A DNA stretch of 64,000 nucleotides from Cognatundibacterium aquatile (GTDB lineage Bacteria; Pseudomonadota; Gammaproteobacteria; Burkholderiales; Burkholderiaceae_D), in NCBI RefSeq assembly GCF_014699135.1, contig NZ_JACOFT010000002.1, forward strand, positions 62,001 through 126,000, given 5' to 3'. The notes under the pieces are model-generated. The model was not told the origin of the DNA, ran no database searches, and saw only the letters and a list, made by a program, of their open reading frames with translations. The position numbers were made by a program, and so were the translations under genes. Positions 38,435 through 47,716 of the stretch are shown here, one piece after another (position 1 is the stretch's first letter; each line of letters opens with the position of its first letter).

Positions 38435-38833
38435 TTACTCAGGCAAAGGTTCAAATTTCAAAGACGCAGAATTAATACAATAACGTAGTCCTGTTGGCGG
38501 TGGGCCATCAGTAAAGACGTGCCCAAGGTGGGCGTCGCAGATATTACACACAATTTCGGTGCGAGTCATGCCGTGAGATGTGTCTATCTTCTCCAAGACA
38601 TTCGCGGGGTTGAGTGCACGAAAATAACTTGGCCATCCACAGCCAGAATCAAATTTTGTATCGGATGCAAACAGTGGTGTATTGCAGCAGACGCAAGTGT
38701 AGATGCCGATATCGTGGTGATCCCAGTATTTTCCGGTAAACGCTCTTTCCGTGGCTGCATGGCGCGTAACCTGATATTCGATAGGATCAAGCTGAGCGCG
38801 CCACTCAGCATCGGTCTTATGTATTTTATTCAT
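38435..38833 (-). CDS. msrB: peptide-methionine (R)-S-oxide reductase MsrB
   Basis: A 132-residue MsrB with two zinc-binding pairs (CVCC and CNIC), the substrate site GCGWPSYF, and the catalytic Cys in RYCINSASL. It reduces the R form of methionine sulfoxide. It is the first gene of the leftward operon with yciB. Confidence 0.94.
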   Translation of the reverse strand: MNKIHKTDAEWRAQLDPIEYQVTRHAATERAFTGKYWDHHDIGIYTCVCCNTPLFASDTKFDSGCGWPSYFRALNPANVLEKIDTSHGMTRTEIVCNICDAHLGHVFTDGPPPTGLRYCINSASLKFEPLPE

Positions 38834-38845
38834 ATTTTCTTTTGT

Positions 38846-40342
38846 TTACGAGGAACAACTGATTTCGAGATGTTGTGCCCAAGTCGGTGGCTCATCTGAG
38901 TATAGATGATGCTCTGGCTGTTCATCAAAGGGGTGTTCGAGAATTGTCAGCAGCTTTTGGACTTCACTGAAATCCTTATTCTGCGCTTTTTCAATCGCAA
39001 TTTGCGCAAGATAGTTTCGCAGCACATATTTGGGATTGCTCGCTTGCATACGACTTTGTCTTTCTTTGGCTTTACTGCCTTCAGAGACCAGCCGTGCCCG
39101 GTAAAGTTCCAGCCAATCAATCGCAGCTTGAGAATTGCTGAATATGCTGATGAAATCGTCGTCTTTTGAGCTGACGTGATTTTCGAGGTGACTCAGGTAT
39201 CTGAAAGTGTGCGTGAAATCAGCATGATTTTCCTGCATGATATTAAATAGCTGATCAGTCAGTTCCTTATCGTCATTTTGAATGGTCAATAATCCGAGTT
39301 TTTTACGTAGCAGTGCTTCCCATTTATTTGTAAAAGAAGGCGAGTAACAATCCAGTGCCAGTTGCGTATCTTCTACACTGCCTATCAGCGGCAGTAAGGC
39401 CTGGCCAAGCGCATGTGTATTCCAGTGTCCGATTGTGGGCTGCATACGGTAGGAGTATCGGCCTTGTTGATCTGTATGATTGCAAATGTGCCTTTCATCA
39501 TACTTTTCCATAAATCCAAACGGACCGTAGTCCAGTGTTAAGCCCAGGATAGACATGTTGTCTGTATTCATGACGCCATGCATGAATCCGACGGACTGCC
39601 AACTGGCGATCAGTTCAGCTGTTTTTTGCGTTACCGTACTGAGGAATGCCTGATAGGGATTGGGCTGTTCCAGTGCTTCAGGATAGTGATGCCTGATCAC
39701 AAAATCTGCCAGAATTTTTAATTCGTCAGGATGGTTGTTGTAGTACCAATGCTCAAATGATCCAAAACGGATAAAGCTAGGAGCGAGTCGCGTAACAACC
39801 GCGCTGGTTTCTACCGTTTCTCGCATCACGCCCTGATCAGACCCAGTGATTGCCAACGCTCTGGATGTCGGTATTCCCAGTGCCTGCATTGCTTCGGAAC
39901 ACAAGAGTTCACGGATCGACGATCTCAGTACTGCTCGTCCATCGCCGGAGCGGGAATAGGGGGTTGGGCCGGCGCCTTTCAGTTGAACTTCAAAGCGTTG
40001 CTGATGTTTATCTATGGCATCACCTAAAAGTATCGCCCGACCATCACCGAGTTGCCCTGCCCATGCGCCAAATTGATGACCTGAGTAAACGCTGGCCAGT
40101 GGATTCGCCCCGGGAATATTGCAATTCCCAGTGAAAGCCTCAACGTATCTTGGCGTGAGCAGCAATGCCGGATCCAGATTGAATTGTGCCGCAACTGGTG
40201 TACTGACGGCGATGGCGTATGGTTGTGGTAGCGGAGTCGGCTGCAAGTGCGTATAGAAACTGGCTGGCAGGCGTGAAAAGGCGCTTGGTTGTAAAAAATT
40301 ATCCAGATCGCTCACTTGCTTTACTAATGATGATGTTGGCAT
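38846..40342 (-). CDS. selO: protein adenylyltransferase SelO (YdiU family)
   Basis: A 498-residue pseudokinase-fold enzyme that transfers AMP to proteins. Visible blocks: GDGRAILLGD, LKGAGPTPYSRSGDGRAVLRSSIRE and MHGVMNTDNMSI (the metal-binding Asn). Bacterial SelO often ends in Cys; here the chain ends ISCSS, with a cysteine third from the end. It acts in redox stress. It lies 12 bp upstream of msrB, which also repairs oxidised proteins, so co-expression makes sense. Confidence 0.92.
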   Translation of the reverse strand: MPTSSLVKQVSDLDNFLQPSAFSRLPASFYTHLQPTPLPQPYAIAVSTPVAAQFNLDPALLLTPRYVEAFTGNCNIPGANPLASVYSGHQFGAWAGQLGDGRAILLGDAIDKHQQRFEVQLKGAGPTPYSRSGDGRAVLRSSIRELLCSEAMQALGIPTSRALAITGSDQGVMRETVETSAVVTRLAPSFIRFGSFEHWYYNNHPDELKILADFVIRHHYPEALEQPNPYQAFLSTVTQKTAELIASWQSVGFMHGVMNTDNMSILGLTLDYGPFGFMEKYDERHICNHTDQQGRYSYRMQPTIGHWNTHALGQALLPLIGSVEDTQLALDCYSPSFTNKWEALLRKKLGLLTIQNDDKELTDQLFNIMQENHADFTHTFRYLSHLENHVSSKDDDFISIFSNSQAAIDWLELYRARLVSEGSKAKERQSRMQASNPKYVLRNYLAQIAIEKAQNKDFSEVQKLLTILEHPFDEQPEHHLYSDEPPTWAQHLEISCSS

Positions 40343-40444
40343 TGCACGGAATAATGAATATGAATGCCGTTATTCTGACAGAGTACGCGAAAGTCTGTTT
40401 TTTGTATTGCTGTAAGACAGGAGAGCGGGCAAGCAGAAAATATA

Positions 40445-40474
40445 AGGGCTTCAATCCTATCGGAGTGAAGCCCT
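40445..40474 (-). terminator. terminator of the cheZ-cheA unit
   Basis: AGGGCTTCA / TGAAGCCCT (9 bp) with a 12-base loop. On the minus strand it is followed by TATATTTT, a moderate T-run. It lies 28 bp after the cheA stop. Confidence 0.65.
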
Positions 40475-40501
40475 TTCGTACTTGATGCACTGTGAGAAAA
40501 A

Positions 40502-42340
40502 CTACGCCGTCATCATCTCGCGAACTTTGCAGCCGTCAATGAGGAAAGACAGGCTGGTAACCAGAACGAGTTCGCCTTCAGCCGAGCGAGCAGTGCCAGT
40601 AATGCCGGGGGTGCTGATGCAGGTGAGTGGTTTGATCACCAGGTCTGCGGTTCCATCTACCGAATCTACCGATAAAATATAAGGATTTGGCGCAGCGATA
40701 ACAATGCCAACCCGTTCTGACGATGGCATGTAACCGAGCACTTTGCCCAGAGATTTAACCGGTAATGGGCGGCCCAGATCGCGAAGCACAGGTTGACCGC
40801 CGACGCTTTCAAATGTCTCAGGCAATTCTACAACACGTTGCACTGTCGCCATAGGAAGTGCCAATGATGCGCCATCGGTACGTACCAGCATCGTTGGGAC
40901 AATAGAAAGCTCAATTGGTAAGCGGATTAAAAACGTCGTACCTTTACCCAGTTCGGAGGATATGCGGATTGCACCGCGATGACGTTCTACGGCTGTTTTT
41001 ACAACGTCCATACCTACGCCACGACCCGAAACGCTGGAGGCAACTTCTTTGGTGGAAAAGCCAGGTAAAAATACCAGCTGGAAAGCTTCATCGTCAGTCC
41101 GTGCATCGTGTGCGTTGATCAGACCTTTTGAGATGGCTTTATCCCGGAGTCGTTGCGCGTCCATGCCTTTGCCGTCATCAGACACTTCAATCATGACGCT
41201 GCTGGCTTCTTGCCACGCTTTCAGTGAAATGGTTGATCTTGCTGTTTTATTGCTTGCCAAGCGTTCTTCTGCAGTTTCAATGCCGTGATCCAGCGCGTTG
41301 CGCAGCATATGCACCAATGGATCGTACAGGCTATCAACAACAACGCGGTCAACTTCTGTTTCTGCTCCTTCGATATTTAAATCCACCTCTTTGCCCAAGT
41401 CTCTTGCCAGTTCGCGGACAAGGCGAGGGAACTTCTGGAAAAGGCGCCCGACAGGTTGCATGCGGGTGGCTAACGTTGCGCGTTGCAGTTCAGTTGAATA
41501 ACGAGATGCGCGGGTCAGTGTCTCTGTCAGTGCTGCCATCAAAGGTGCCGCCTGACCATCAAACTTGAATTGTGATAATTTTTCCAGTAACACAGCAGCC
41601 TGATTTGCAGCTTGGACAGATTCGCCCGCTACCTCAAGCAGGACGTTCAGCTTCACGGCATCTATCCGTATGCTTTCCTCTTTGGCTGGGGCTGTATGCT
41701 TGACGTCTGTGCTGGACAAGGACGATTTAACTGCTTCGTGTTCTTCTTTTGCAGAAGGCGCTTTTGGAGCCGTCGCTACGGCAGTTGCTACTGGTTCAGG
41801 TAATGTGCCGGCCGGCGTCACTGCTCTGTAATATGCTTCCCAATCGACGCCGTCAGTATTGTTGGCTGATGGCGTCGATGTACTAACCGCAACCGGTTCA
41901 GGCGCAGTTGCCGCTACTTGAGGTGTTGCTGGTGCCGCGGCTTTTTTACTGACCCCCTTGCTCTCAATGGCATCTGTCAGCATCGCTTCCAGTGCTTTCG
42001 GCATCGTTGAAAGTTGTTCAGGAGGGACGCCGTTGTTCAGTGCGGTAAGTTGATCGGCAACAAAACCGCTGGCTTCCAATGCTGCCTCGATCGCTTCAGG
42101 TGTGACCGCGACTTGGCCGGTTCTCAATGCATCAAACAGGTTTTCTGTTAAATGACATGCAGAAACCATTGCAGACAGGTTCATAAAACCCGCGCCACCT
42201 TTGATCGTATGGAACGATCGGAAGACGGCATTCAGTGTATTCATGTCGCCCGGATTACGTTCGAGAGACAACAGGTGTTCTTCTACGTTTGTCGCGAGAT
42301 CGAGTGCCTCAACGACAAATTCTTTGAGCATATCATCCAT
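40502..42340 (-). CDS. cheA: second CheA histidine kinase
   Basis: A 612-residue CheA with P1 phosphorylation site His44 in FHTIKGGAGFMN, a long Ala/Pro/Thr-rich linker (130-220) without a clear P2 domain, P3, P4 ([27 protein letters not shown]) and a P5 CheW-like domain. It differs clearly from the operon copy, so it is an old paralogue. It sits after cheZ, overlapping it by one base (TGATG). No cheW, receptor or cheY is here, so it must share components with the main cluster or serve another array. Confidence 0.92.
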   Translation of the reverse strand: MDDMLKEFVVEALDLATNVEEHLLSLERNPGDMNTLNAVFRSFHTIKGGAGFMNLSAMVSACHLTENLFDALRTGQVAVTPEAIEAALEASGFVADQLTALNNGVPPEQLSTMPKALEAMLTDAIESKGVSKKAAAPATPQVAATAPEPVAVSTSTPSANNTDGVDWEAYYRAVTPAGTLPEPVATAVATAPKAPSAKEEHEAVKSSLSSTDVKHTAPAKEESIRIDAVKLNVLLEVAGESVQAANQAAVLLEKLSQFKFDGQAAPLMAALTETLTRASRYSTELQRATLATRMQPVGRLFQKFPRLVRELARDLGKEVDLNIEGAETEVDRVVVDSLYDPLVHMLRNALDHGIETAEERLASNKTARSTISLKAWQEASSVMIEVSDDGKGMDAQRLRDKAISKGLINAHDARTDDEAFQLVFLPGFSTKEVASSVSGRGVGMDVVKTAVERHRGAIRISSELGKGTTFLIRLPIELSIVPTMLVRTDGASLALPMATVQRVVELPETFESVGGQPVLRDLGRPLPVKSLGKVLGYMPSSERVGIVIAAPNPYILSVDSVDGTADLVIKPLTCISTPGITGTARSAEGELVLVTSLSFLIDGCKVREMMTA

Positions 42341-43101
42341 CAGAAACCCAGGCTATCAAGAAGATTATCTACGTCATCCTGTTCCAGTGCGGCGTTCGGT
42401 ACGGATGGCCCCTCCATTAATTCGACTGCTTTCTCTTTCAACTCTGTCGGCGCATTATCAAGAAGTATCTGAGCCAATTCGTGCTCGACCGCTTTATTGA
42501 TTGCAACGACTTTCTTGATTAACTGACCAGTCAGATCCTGAAAATCTTGCGCCATCATGATATCGAGAAGACGAGCTTTTTCCGCATCCGTTGCTGTCAG
42601 AACTGCATTGGCAAAAGTTTTGGAGTCTGATGCTAATGACTTGAATTCTTCTACGCTGAGTTTGCCTTCAAATAAATCGGTCCAACGCACGTCCATGCTC
42701 TTCGCTTTTTTGGCGAGTTCATCCTGCTCAGGCATTCCGAGGTCAGTCGCATTGAGTACTTTATTTGCCGCTTGTTCTGTCAATGTTGCAACATACTCCA
42801 GCCTATCCTGCGCATCTGCAACCTGAATCGCGACATCAGAGAGGGAGCGATCATAGCCTAACTGTCGCATTGAATCATGCAACATGCGGACAACATTGCC
42901 TAAACGATCAAAAATAGGCTTTGTAGACTCAATGTCTGTGTTGCGTGGATTCAGTTTCGGTGGTTGTTCACCAACCTGCATTACGTTGTTTGTCGTTGCT
43001 GAAGCAGCGTCCGTTCCTGCGGAGGGTGACGTTTCTGTTTCCTGGCGTTGATTTGCCATCTCTTCAAATAATGCATCAAGATCATCTGCTGAATCGGTCA
43101 T
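42340..43101 (-). CDS. cheZ: CheY-P phosphatase CheZ
   Basis: A 253-residue CheZ. MMAQDFQDLTGQLIKK carries the catalytic Asp189 and Gln193; the C-terminal VDNLLDSLGF is the CheY-docking tail found in E. coli. An acidic/Thr-Ser-rich N-terminal segment (1-55) makes it longer than the 214-residue E. coli protein. It removes phosphate from CheY. In relatives it follows cheY in the main che operon; here it is 13 kb away, leading the second cheA. Confidence 0.93.
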   Translation of the reverse strand: MTDSADDLDALFEEMANQRQETETSPSAGTDAASATTNNVMQVGEQPPKLNPRNTDIESTKPIFDRLGNVVRMLHDSMRQLGYDRSLSDVAIQVADAQDRLEYVATLTEQAANKVLNATDLGMPEQDELAKKAKSMDVRWTDLFEGKLSVEEFKSLASDSKTFANAVLTATDAEKARLLDIMMAQDFQDLTGQLIKKVVAINKAVEHELAQILLDNAPTELKEKAVELMEGPSVPNAALEQDDVDNLLDSLGF

Positions 43102-43346
43102 AATTCTTCACTCTCCATAATCGCTGTGACTTTTGTGCAATTTTTCCACAAATATCATGGGTTATTGTTAATTTTAGGCAAAAATGAGCGTTTTTTTGTA
43201 CTCAATAGTGCGTTATCTATCTATTTAATTCATTGAGCAATTTTATTTTCAGTAATCTTTTTATTTCTGCCCGTAAATTACATTTCAAGTCTCCACAACA
43301 TAGTAGCAGTACTTTATCGCAGAATGATCTATGGGAATAAAATTTA

Positions 43347-43829
43347 TCATTGTTTTACTTGATTGTCGTTGGTTTTGCTGTTTTCCTGAGTCCATGCTAT
43401 TAAAAATTGCTCAGGTGTTTCTACAGAAAAGAGCCCAGCTTTGCGAATTTTTCTTGCCAACTTAAGTAATGCTTTGTCTTTTGTGATCAGTGTGGTTGCG
43501 GAGCTGTCTCTGGCGATCTCAAGAAATTTCTGATCATCTTTGTCGCTACAAATTGGTAATCGTATATCCGCATTTAATGGTGGCGCGACGCACTCGATGA
43601 GAAGATCGAATTGTTGGCAAATATTTGGCAGCTTATCCTGAGTCACCGGCAGGTGTGGATACTTCAGAACTGCCAGCCATTCTTCTCTGCAGTCGGTGCG
43701 GGTAATGGCTTTTAACTGTCCATTTTTTAATCCGTGAAGAATGTCTAGCCAGCGTGGATCATTGAAAACGAATAAATCCAGACAGACATTTGTGTCAATA
43801 ACGATGTGCTTGGGTATGATTGCGGTCAT
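43347..43829 (-). CDS. PIN-domain protein (putative RNase)
   Basis: A 160-residue PIN domain of the type found in solitary toxin-like proteins. Acidic site residues: IVIDTNVCLDLF (first Asp), a later Glu/Asp, and CSDKDDQKFLEIA with TTLITKDKALL. No antitoxin gene of normal type lies next to it; the neighbour is yaaA, divergent, 23 bp away. A housekeeping nuclease role is as likely as a toxin. Confidence 0.8.
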   Translation of the reverse strand: MTAIIPKHIVIDTNVCLDLFVFNDPRWLDILHGLKNGQLKAITRTDCREEWLAVLKYPHLPVTQDKLPNICQQFDLLIECVAPPLNADIRLPICSDKDDQKFLEIARDSSATTLITKDKALLKLARKIRKAGLFSVETPEQFLIAWTQENSKTNDNQVKQ

Positions 43830-43852
43830 TATGTTTAATCTCGTTAATTTTT

Positions 43853-44632
43853 ATGTTCATTGTATTATCTCCAGCCAAAAGTCTTGATTTTCAAACCCCG
43901 ATTTCTACAAATATTTCTACGGTACCTGAGCTTTTGGATGATGCGGAAGAATTGGTATCCATTTCGCGAGGCCTATCTGAGCTTGATTTAATTAAGTTGA
44001 TGGAAATTTCGCCAGCGTTAGCTTGTTTAAATGTTGATCGTTTTCGGCTATGGACGAAAACGCCAGACTCTGATCGGAGCAGGCAAGCCATTTTTGCATT
44101 TAATGGGGATGTTTATGAAGGGTTGAATGCGGCCAGTCTGCAAGCGCACCATTTAACTTATCTACAGAAGCATGTCCGGATTTTATCTGGTTTGTATGGT
44201 GTGCTTAGGCCTATGGATCAATTGCAGGCCTACAGGCTGGAGATGGGGACTTCTTTAATGACTCCACGCGGCAAAAATCTGTATCAATTTTGGGGGGGGA
44301 AAGTAACTGACCTGTTGAACGAGCAACTGCGTTCTTTAAACGAAAAAGTATTAATTAATCTGGCATCAGAAGAGTATTTTAAAGTTGTTAAACCGACATC
44401 ATTGAATGCGGACATTATTAATCCGGTTTTCCAGGACTGGAAAAATGGTCGGTACAAAATTATTTCGTTTTATGCCAAGCGTGCGCGCGGATTGATGGCA
44501 CGTTATTGCGCTGAAAATGCGATTGCAGATCCTGAATTATTAAAAAACTTTAACGTTGACGGTTATTTATACGACGAGGAGGCTTCTGAGAATGGACGTT
44601 GGGTTTTCAGGCGACGAACAGAGGAGATTTAA
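43853..44632 (+). CDS. yaaA: peroxide stress protein YaaA
   Basis: A 259-residue YaaA (UPF0246). It starts MFIVLSPAKSLDF, the conserved N-terminus, so ATG 43853 is used; an earlier in-frame start at 43820 would overlap the PIN gene. KRARGLMARY and the central GLYGVLRPMD block are family signs. YaaA limits free iron during H2O2 stress in E. coli. Single gene, with a terminator shared with bamD. Confidence 0.93.
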   Translation: MFIVLSPAKSLDFQTPISTNISTVPELLDDAEELVSISRGLSELDLIKLMEISPALACLNVDRFRLWTKTPDSDRSRQAIFAFNGDVYEGLNAASLQAHHLTYLQKHVRILSGLYGVLRPMDQLQAYRLEMGTSLMTPRGKNLYQFWGGKVTDLLNEQLRSLNEKVLINLASEEYFKVVKPTSLNADIINPVFQDWKNGRYKIISFYAKRARGLMARYCAENAIADPELLKNFNVDGYLYDEEASENGRWVFRRRTEEI

Positions 44633-44640
44633 GCGTAGAC

Positions 44641-44666
44641 AAAAAAGCCGGTCATTGACCGGCTTT
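44641..44666 (-). terminator. bidirectional terminator between yaaA and bamD
   Basis: AAAGCCGGTC / GACCGGCTTT (10 bp), loop ATT. On the minus strand it is followed by a run of T and so ends bamD; for yaaA the T-run is shorter. Confidence 0.85.
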
Positions 44667-44687
44667 GCTATTTGAATTTTTTCTACT

Positions 44688-45494
44688 TCAGGACCAGAAC
44701 TTCCACCAAGCGGATTTGTTTTTCGCGGTACCTGTCAGGTAAGCGCTGTTAGGAAAATTTTTCAGAAATACGCGATTCGCGTCGTCTCGTAATTCTGTCA
44801 TTCCCATTGCGTCGTAAGATTTCACCAGTAAAAACATCGCTTCTTCAATTGCCGGCGCATCAGGGTATTCAGTAATTGCAGCCTGCGCGCGGTTGGCGGC
44901 AGCGAGGTACGCGCCACGGCGGACGTAGTAACGTGCAACGTGAACATCGTATTGCGCCAGCGCATTGACCAAGTATTTCATACGTGAGATTGCATCCGGA
45001 GTGTACTGACTATCCGGAAACTGAGTTGCCAGTTGCTTGAACGCATCGAAAGCATCGCGTGACGCTTTCGGATCGCGCTCTGTAATATCTTGATTTGCCA
45101 GGAAATTGAGTAAGCCTAACTGATCGTTAAAATTAATCAGACCACGCAGGTAATACATGTAATCGACATGACTGTGATTCGGATGTAATTTAATGAAACG
45201 CTCTACTGCAGCCAGTGCCTGCACCTGATCACCTTGTTTATAGTAAGCATAAGCGGTATCCATCTGTGCTTGCTGGGCGTAGGTACCAAAGGGAAAGCGA
45301 GATTCCAGCTTTTCGAAGTACTGAATTGCTTTTTCATATCCGCCATTCGACATTTCGTCTTTTGCTTCAGCGTATAATTTTGATGCGGACCACGTTCTGG
45401 TCTCGTCGCCCTTGTCACCAAAAGCCCCGCAGCCGCTTAAAGTCAACGACGCGGCCATAGCCAGAACCAGCAATTTCAAAGATTTAATGTGCAT
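44688..45494 (-). CDS. bamD: outer-membrane assembly lipoprotein BamD
   Basis: A 268-residue lipoprotein. A signal peptide ends in the lipobox LTLSGCG, with a lipidated Cys. Five TPR-like helix pairs follow (about 45-250), with YEKAIQYFEKLESRFPFG typical of BamD. It is the essential partner of BamA in inserting outer-membrane proteins. The start MHIKSLKLL (45494) is preferred; an in-frame ATG six codons upstream also exists. It is divergent from rluD. Confidence 0.92.
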   Translation of the reverse strand: MHIKSLKLLVLAMAASLTLSGCGAFGDKGDETRTWSASKLYAEAKDEMSNGGYEKAIQYFEKLESRFPFGTYAQQAQMDTAYAYYKQGDQVQALAAVERFIKLHPNHSHVDYMYYLRGLINFNDQLGLLNFLANQDITERDPKASRDAFDAFKQLATQFPDSQYTPDAISRMKYLVNALAQYDVHVARYYVRRGAYLAAANRAQAAITEYPDAPAIEEAMFLLVKSYDAMGMTELRDDANRVFLKNFPNSAYLTGTAKNKSAWWKFWS

Positions 45495-45537
45495 AGATTT
45501 GTGCGTGAGCATGAAAACAATTTACGGATTATAGCCG

Positions 45538-46578
45538 ATGACAAAAAATGTGAAACCAACTACAACAGTGATTTTGTCAGATTCTGATGTTGACGTCGAT
45601 TTAGACTTAGCAGTTGACGATGAAGAAGTGGACGAAGACTTCTCTTCAGCAGCAGAAAATATAGAATTAAAACTGACCTCCGCTGCATGCGGCGAACGGT
45701 TGGATAAGACCATATCAAAATTGGTTCCGGAATATTCCCGCAGCCGTATTCAGCAATGGATAGAGGATGGCTTCGTTACGGTTGATGGGAAGCCCGGCCG
45801 GACCAAGATGACGATGCTTGGTGATGAAAAAATTATTATTGAGCCACAGGCCGCTCCCGATGAAGGTGCTTTTGCGCCAGAAGACATTCCTCTGGATATC
45901 GTTTATGAAGATGATGCCGTTATTGTTGTGAACAAACCGGCCGGACTGGTGGTGCATCCCGCCGCCGGTAATTGGTCGGGAACTTTGTTGAATGGCTTGC
46001 TGTTCCGGTGGCCAGCGCTGTTAGGTGTTCCGCGCGCTGGCATTGTCCACCGTTTGGATAAAGACACCTCGGGATTAATGGTTGTTGCCAAAAACCTGAT
46101 AGCGCACACGGATCTTGTGCGTCAGTTGCAAGATCGCAGCGTGAAGCGGGAATACTATGCGCTGGTATGGGGAACGCCTAACGTTTCCGGTACCGTTGAT
46201 GCGCCAATGGCAAGACATCCGCGTGACCGTATCAAGATGGCAGTTTCTCGCAGTATTACTGCCAAGCCCGCCGTCACGCATTTTCAGCGTATCGCGACGG
46301 GGATGTTAGAGAAATTTCCTGTCAGCTTAGTGGCATGTCAGTTAGAAACTGGTCGCACCCACCAGATTCGTGTTCACATGCATTCTCTAGGATTTCCTTT
46401 GGTGGGGGATCCTTTGTATGGCAAGCAGCATCTCGCACGTTTTTTCCCACGACAAGCCTTGCAAGCGAGGAAGCTGGGATTAATTCATCCGCAGACGGGT
46501 GAACATGTGGAGTGGGAAGTGGCCGTTGCTGATGATTTTCTTCAGTTGCTGAATGATGCTGGAATTTCCTTGCCATGA
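45538..46578 (+). CDS. rluD: 23S rRNA pseudouridine synthase RluD
   Basis: A 346-residue RluD with an acidic N-terminal extension (residues 15-45, very rich in Asp and Glu), an S4 domain (GERLDKTISKLV, SRSRIQQWI) and the catalytic domain with HRLDKDTSG. It makes pseudouridines 1911, 1915 and 1917 of 23S rRNA helix 69. The bamD/rluD/pgeF order is conserved in proteobacteria and confirms RluD against RluC. It overlaps pgeF by four bases. Confidence 0.94.
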   Translation: MTKNVKPTTTVILSDSDVDVDLDLAVDDEEVDEDFSSAAENIELKLTSAACGERLDKTISKLVPEYSRSRIQQWIEDGFVTVDGKPGRTKMTMLGDEKIIIEPQAAPDEGAFAPEDIPLDIVYEDDAVIVVNKPAGLVVHPAAGNWSGTLLNGLLFRWPALLGVPRAGIVHRLDKDTSGLMVVAKNLIAHTDLVRQLQDRSVKREYYALVWGTPNVSGTVDAPMARHPRDRIKMAVSRSITAKPAVTHFQRIATGMLEKFPVSLVACQLETGRTHQIRVHMHSLGFPLVGDPLYGKQHLARFFPRQALQARKLGLIHPQTGEHVEWEVAVADDFLQLLNDAGISLP

Positions 46579-47378
46579 GTCGTATGCCGCAAGATACCTT
46601 GCCGTTTCCGGTAATCCAACCCGACTGGTGCGGCATTCATTCTTCAGTGAAGGCATTTTCAACGTTACGCAGCGGTGGTGTGAGTTCCGGAGTATATGGG
46701 AACGTTTGCGGAGTGCACGGAATGAATCTCGGGTTGCATGTTCAGGACCATCCTGCGGCAGTTCTTGACAATCGCGCAAAAATAAATGCATGTCTGCCAT
46801 CCGATGTCATCTTACCATCACAAGTTCACGGTAATATTGTCGTGGATGTTGATGTCCTTGAGTCTAGAATGGAGGCTGATGCCGTCGTCAGTTCGGTCAG
46901 CGGGAAAGTTTGCGCAATTCTGACCGCTGATTGTCTGCCAGTTTTGTTTTGTGACGAAAGCGGAAAAGTTGTTGCTGCCGCACATGCGGGTTGGCGTGGG
47001 TTAGCGAATGGGATATTGCAGAGTACGGTTGCCGAAATGCGTGCTCGGGGAGCTGAGCGGATTTTTGCGTGGATGGGGGCGGCAATAGGTCCGGACACAT
47101 TTGAGGTTGGTCAAGATGTAGTTGATATTTTTGCATCTGCGGGTAAAAATTTTGTACACTGCTTCAGCAAAAAAACGTCTTCGACTGAGACGGAAAAGTA
47201 TTTTGCTGATATCTATCAGTTGGCGAGAGAAATTTTATTGTTTGAAGGCGTCAATGATATTTTTGGCGGCAGCTTTTGTACCTTTACCGATAAAGAAAAC
47301 TTTTATTCGTATCGGCGCGACGGTGTTACCGGGCGCATGATCAGTTTGATTTGGCTTGACGCCGCAGCTAATAAATAA
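46575..47378 (+). CDS. pgeF: peptidoglycan editing factor PgeF (YfiH, laccase domain)
   Basis: A 267-residue multicopper-oxidase-like YfiH protein. Metal-site blocks: LTADCLPVLF (Cys), AAHAGWRGLANGI (His) and GPDTFEVGQDV. PgeF clears L-Ser-containing peptidoglycan precursors in E. coli. Translationally coupled to rluD (ATGA). Confidence 0.93.
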   Translation: MSRMPQDTLPFPVIQPDWCGIHSSVKAFSTLRSGGVSSGVYGNVCGVHGMNLGLHVQDHPAAVLDNRAKINACLPSDVILPSQVHGNIVVDVDVLESRMEADAVVSSVSGKVCAILTADCLPVLFCDESGKVVAAAHAGWRGLANGILQSTVAEMRARGAERIFAWMGAAIGPDTFEVGQDVVDIFASAGKNFVHCFSKKTSSTETEKYFADIYQLAREILLFEGVNDIFGGSFCTFTDKENFYSYRRDGVTGRMISLIWLDAAANK

Positions 47379-47389
47379 GTGTCTTCGGC

Positions 47390-47608
47390 TTATGTTTCTG
47401 AATGGGCTTTGTCAGAGCCGGATTGTTGCGGTGCAGCTTGGTTTTCTGCTCGCTTATGCTTGCGTTGAGGGGCGCGCATCAGGTATAAAACAATAGACAA
47501 AGGAAAAACACAGTACATGATAAAAGTCATGCATCCTGCGATAAATGAAGGTTCAGTCATTGCCATCAGCAAAACAACATAGATCCAGGCAATTGCGACA
47601 ATGTACAT
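47390..47608 (-). CDS. small inner-membrane protein, unknown function
   Basis: A 72-residue protein with two predicted helices (about 2-18 and 22-44) and a charged Lys/Arg/Gln/Ser-rich tail. It begins MYIVAIAWIYVVLLMAM. An ATG 43 codons further up is in frame, but the extra region has no signs of coding and overlaps the start of phaC. AGAAAG precedes the chosen start. Not recognised as a named family. Confidence 0.6.
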   Translation of the reverse strand: MYIVAIAWIYVVLLMAMTEPSFIAGCMTFIMYCVFPLSIVLYLMRAPQRKHKRAENQAAPQQSGSDKAHSET

Positions 47609-47716
47609 AAAATTTCTTTCTAAATTCAGTCTGTCTGGCAGAGGAAAATCAAATATCAGGATAGCAGGACGTTCAATAATTAACTTGAAACGATACGCGA
47701 AAATCAGGAGACTCGC

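Noticed and set aside
43347-43829. Toxin-antitoxin module
   Set aside because: The PIN gene has no adjacent antitoxin; the only neighbour, yaaA, is a conserved housekeeping gene in divergent orientation.
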